DNA of 6,585 nt from Elusimicrobiota bacterium. Its GTDB lineage: Bacteria; CG03; SLGR01; JAGXOG01. The position numbers and the translations under genes were made by a program. Location: positions 1 through 6,585 of the forward strand of contig JAQICQ010000182.1 of NCBI GenBank assembly GCA_027858455.1. The letters run 5' to 3'. The notes beneath the pieces are model-generated. The model had not been told where the DNA came from, made no database searches, and was given only the letters and a program-made list of their open reading frames with translations. Below, one piece after another: positions 5,441 to 6,585 of this stretch (position 1 is its first letter; each line of letters opens with the position of its first letter).

Positions 5441-5453
5441 GGGGATGGTCCCC
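5441..5453. promoter_or_regulatory. 13-bp palindrome at the edge of the repeat array
   Basis: GGGGATGGTCCCC has perfect five-base arms around a three-base centre, the same geometry as 5376-5388 and 65 bases from it. Its right arm merges with the start of the first 42-bp repeat. Confidence 0.35.
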
Positions 5454-5644
5454 TCACGGAAAGGGCTAATCAGACCTGAATTACCTTTAAACCCCTCGCG
5501 GAAAGGGCTAATCAGACCTGGCTCACCTTTACCCCCTCGCGAAAAGGGCTAATCAGACCTGAATTACCTTTAAATCCCTCGCGAAAAGGGCTAATCAGAC
5601 CTGAATTACCTTTGGCCACCCAGAGGGAAGCCGCTAATCAGACC
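5450..5644. repeat. Five direct repeats with ~42-bp period (core GCTAATCAGACC)
   Basis: The 12-base core starts at 5465, 5507, 5548, 5590 and 5633, giving spacings of 42, 41, 42 and 43 bases. The first four units also share CCCTCxCGxAAAGG before the core and, in three of them, TGAATTACCTTT after it. The fifth is degenerate outside the core. Because the parts between cores are repeated as well, this is a tandem or iteron-like array and not a CRISPR. A period of four helical turns places all cores on one face of the DNA, as expected for cooperative binding by a replication initiator, recombinase or regulator. It sits just upstream of the sigma operon leader. Confidence 0.85.
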
Positions 5645-6196
5645 ATATGCAGGATTTTCTTTAGTTTTGATATATTAAAAGAAGGATGAGCACCTTTTAA
5701 AGCAATGATAATACGAAAAAAAGCTTTGGCAAAGCTAACATTAAAAAATTAGTTGTAGAGCCGATTTGAAAATGGTCCGGAATGGATTCCTATTATGGGA
5801 GCGTTTAGGCGGTTAGAAACAAAGGAGTTTGCCGGGCTGGCGGAGTTTGCTTATATTAGGTAGTTTCCTTGTTATGCATATTCCACCCCCCCAATGTTTT
5901 CAACGAACCAATCATTGAATCCATCTCGGCCCGCAATAGGGTATTCAACTTCTTTTGCCCATAGGAAAGTTCGAAAATCGTACCATAAAGAAAGGTGATG
6001 GTAAATAAAAAATTTTGGCTTAAACTATGGAAAAAAGTCCGGCGGTACCTATGGAATTTTGTTTGACTTTGAGGATTTCCGGATTGCAACAGGTAGAAAT
6101 TCACAGATATTGATATCTTTATTATGGTGATTAAGAAAAGATGTCCAGGGTTGTTTTGCTTCTAACTGCAAGAAATAATAATTAGAAGGGTTAAAA
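5645..6196. other. Stretch without a supportable gene
   Basis: No frame here has both a credible ribosome binding site and recognisable protein similarity. The longest minus-strand frame (5856-6104) lacks a Shine-Dalgarno and family features. On the plus strand a reading frame around 5695-5863 is broken by two nearby stop codons and may be gene debris. I see no tRNA or rRNA. A perfect short inverted repeat AGATATTGATATCT lies at 6105-6118. Confidence 0.5.
5998..6066 (+). CDS. Possible 22-residue cationic, tryptophan-rich peptide
   Basis: ATG 5998 opens a 22-residue frame to TGA 6064-6066. It begins MVNKKFWLKLWKK and continues VRRYLWNFV. Seven Lys/Arg and three Trp, with no acidic residue, give an amphipathic look reminiscent of membrane-active peptides. 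The only upstream purine-rich signal (AAAGAAAGG) is very close to the start. This could easily be chance in an AT-rich spacer. Confidence 0.15.
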   Translation: MVNKKFWLKLWKKVRRYLWNFV

Positions 6197-6295
6197 ATGG
6201 CTTGTAAAAATCATATTGAAATATGCTTATTATTGATTTATTTGGTGGGCTTGCTATGGACCTGTCATCCTTGTAGAGGATCGAACATACGCTAA
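6197..6295 (+). CDS. Possible 32-residue hydrophobic peptide, or 5' end of a broken gene
   Basis: ATG 6197 follows AGAAGGG at a good distance (six bases). The frame reads MACKNHIEICLLLIYLVGLL, then WTCHPCRGSNIR and stop: a short polar start followed by one hydrophobic segment, like a signal or membrane anchor. From about 6261 the same DNA encodes, in another frame, a hydrolase fragment. The ORF may therefore be the start of a gene whose body was lost at a junction near 6258, reading out of frame into the neighbouring fragment. Confidence 0.28.
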   Translation: MACKNHIEICLLLIYLVGLLWTCHPCRGSNIR

Positions 6296-6530
6296 TGCCT
6301 GGATAGTGCCTGCACTGCTTCAAAGGAATCTACAAAGCCGTAAATTTTTACAGGCCTCTTATTTACATTTGAGAGAACAGGGTTTTAAAAATATCCATTA
6401 TTTGGAAGGTGAATCTCTTATAGGGGATGACGGAGAAGCTACGGTGGATGGAACACATCCAACAGACTTAGGTTTTATGCGCATTGCTAACAGCATGATT
6501 ACTGCAATCCACACAGCAAAGCTGGTATAG
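6261..6530 (+). pseudogene. C-terminal fragment of an SGNH/GDSL-family hydrolase
   Basis: Translation in frame from 6261 gives PVILVEDRTYANAWIVPALL and continues, through residues predicted to be helical, to DGTHPTDLGFMRIA and a stop at 6528-6530. DGTHPTDLGF is the block V motif of SGNH/GDSL esterases (Asp and His of the catalytic set), in the form seen in the Lipase_GDSL_3-like family. The parts carrying the catalytic Ser (block I), Gly and Asn are absent: upstream the frame runs only to a TGA at 6234-6236 with unrelated sequence, and there is no ATG. GTG 6306 could start a 74-residue product but without a proper ribosome binding site. Best read as the remnant of a gene cut by recombination; the rest of the enzyme is not in the window. 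Confidence 0.72.
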
Positions 6531-6585
6531 AATTTTCCTTTCGACAAAACTATGGACGCCTTACATCAATTAAATAAAATCAGGA

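Noticed and set aside
5450..5644. CRISPR array
   Set aside because: The sequence between the conserved cores is itself repeated, so there are no unique spacers, and the 42-base period is too short for a repeat plus spacer. No cas genes are in the window.
5695..5863. Plus-strand frame with reasonable-looking residues (IIRKKALAKL ... GAFRRLETKEFAGLAEF)
   Set aside because: It is interrupted by two TAG codons near 5750-5758, and I could not match it to a known family. It may be a decayed gene, but this is not supportable as a named feature.
5856..6104. Minus-strand frame of 82 residues
   Set aside because: It starts with GTG lacking a ribosome binding site, has no recognisable domain and lies in a zone of apparent debris.
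6105..6118. AGATATTGATATCT inverted repeat as an operator
   Set aside because: Short AT-rich palindromes are common by chance, and no gene or promoter nearby supports a role.
6552..6585. ATG 6552 with an open frame to the window end
   Set aside because: Only eleven codons are visible, no Shine-Dalgarno precedes it, and nothing is recognisable.

Overview
The window looks like an accessory or mobile-element region from a low-GC Gram-positive bacterium, most likely a member of the Clostridia or a relative. The grounds are AT-rich coding DNA, strong AGGAGG-type ribosome binding sites, tightly packed and overlapping genes on one strand, phage-like single-stranded-DNA-binding proteins and a divergent sigma-70-like factor. 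No taxonomic marker gene is present, so the assignment is an inference.

Layout. Everything recognisable from 1 to 5235 lies on the minus strand and reads as one operon, described here in its direction of transcription (right to left). It starts with a leader holding an intrinsic terminator (5255-5298), then an intact sigma-70-like factor (4486-5235), a LAGLIDADG-type endonuclease gene that appears damaged at its start (4030-4356), a divergent SSB (3671-4033) and a 60-residue small protein (3458-3640). Next come a second sigma-like gene that has lost its first third and its start (2979-3497), a second SSB (2545-2898) and a 57-residue small protein (2370-2543). The operon ends with a MoxR-type AAA+ ATPase (947-2377) and a DUF2201-like protein that joins an HExxH metallopeptidase-like domain to a VWA/MIDAS domain (966 to beyond base 1).

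The main discovery is that sigma, SSB and small protein occur twice in the same order. The two copies are paralogous at protein level, and even the sigma-to-SSB spacer is recognisably shared. The small proteins share the motifs CxxFxFP and KSCLLGxxKLPxR, which I do not recognise from any described family. The 57-residue one overlaps the start of the ATPase. The ancestral order was probably sigma - SSB - small protein - MoxR - VWA/metallopeptidase. A partial tandem duplication then occurred, and the endonuclease was inserted into the upstream copy.

Upstream of the operon (5376-5644) are two 13-bp palindromes and five direct repeats about 42 bp apart with the core GCTAATCAGACC. They resemble an iteron, operator or origin-like array, not a CRISPR. 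From about 5645 to the end no intact gene can be supported. The best-defined item is the C-terminal fragment of an SGNH/GDSL hydrolase (about 6261-6530, plus strand), which suggests a boundary zone of decayed genes.

Working model (inference): the sigma factor drives or autoregulates the operon, the terminator gates it, the SSBs and small proteins act on or protect single-stranded DNA, and the MoxR-VWA pair remodels a target complex. Whether this serves element replication or transfer, or defence, cannot be settled from the sequence alone.
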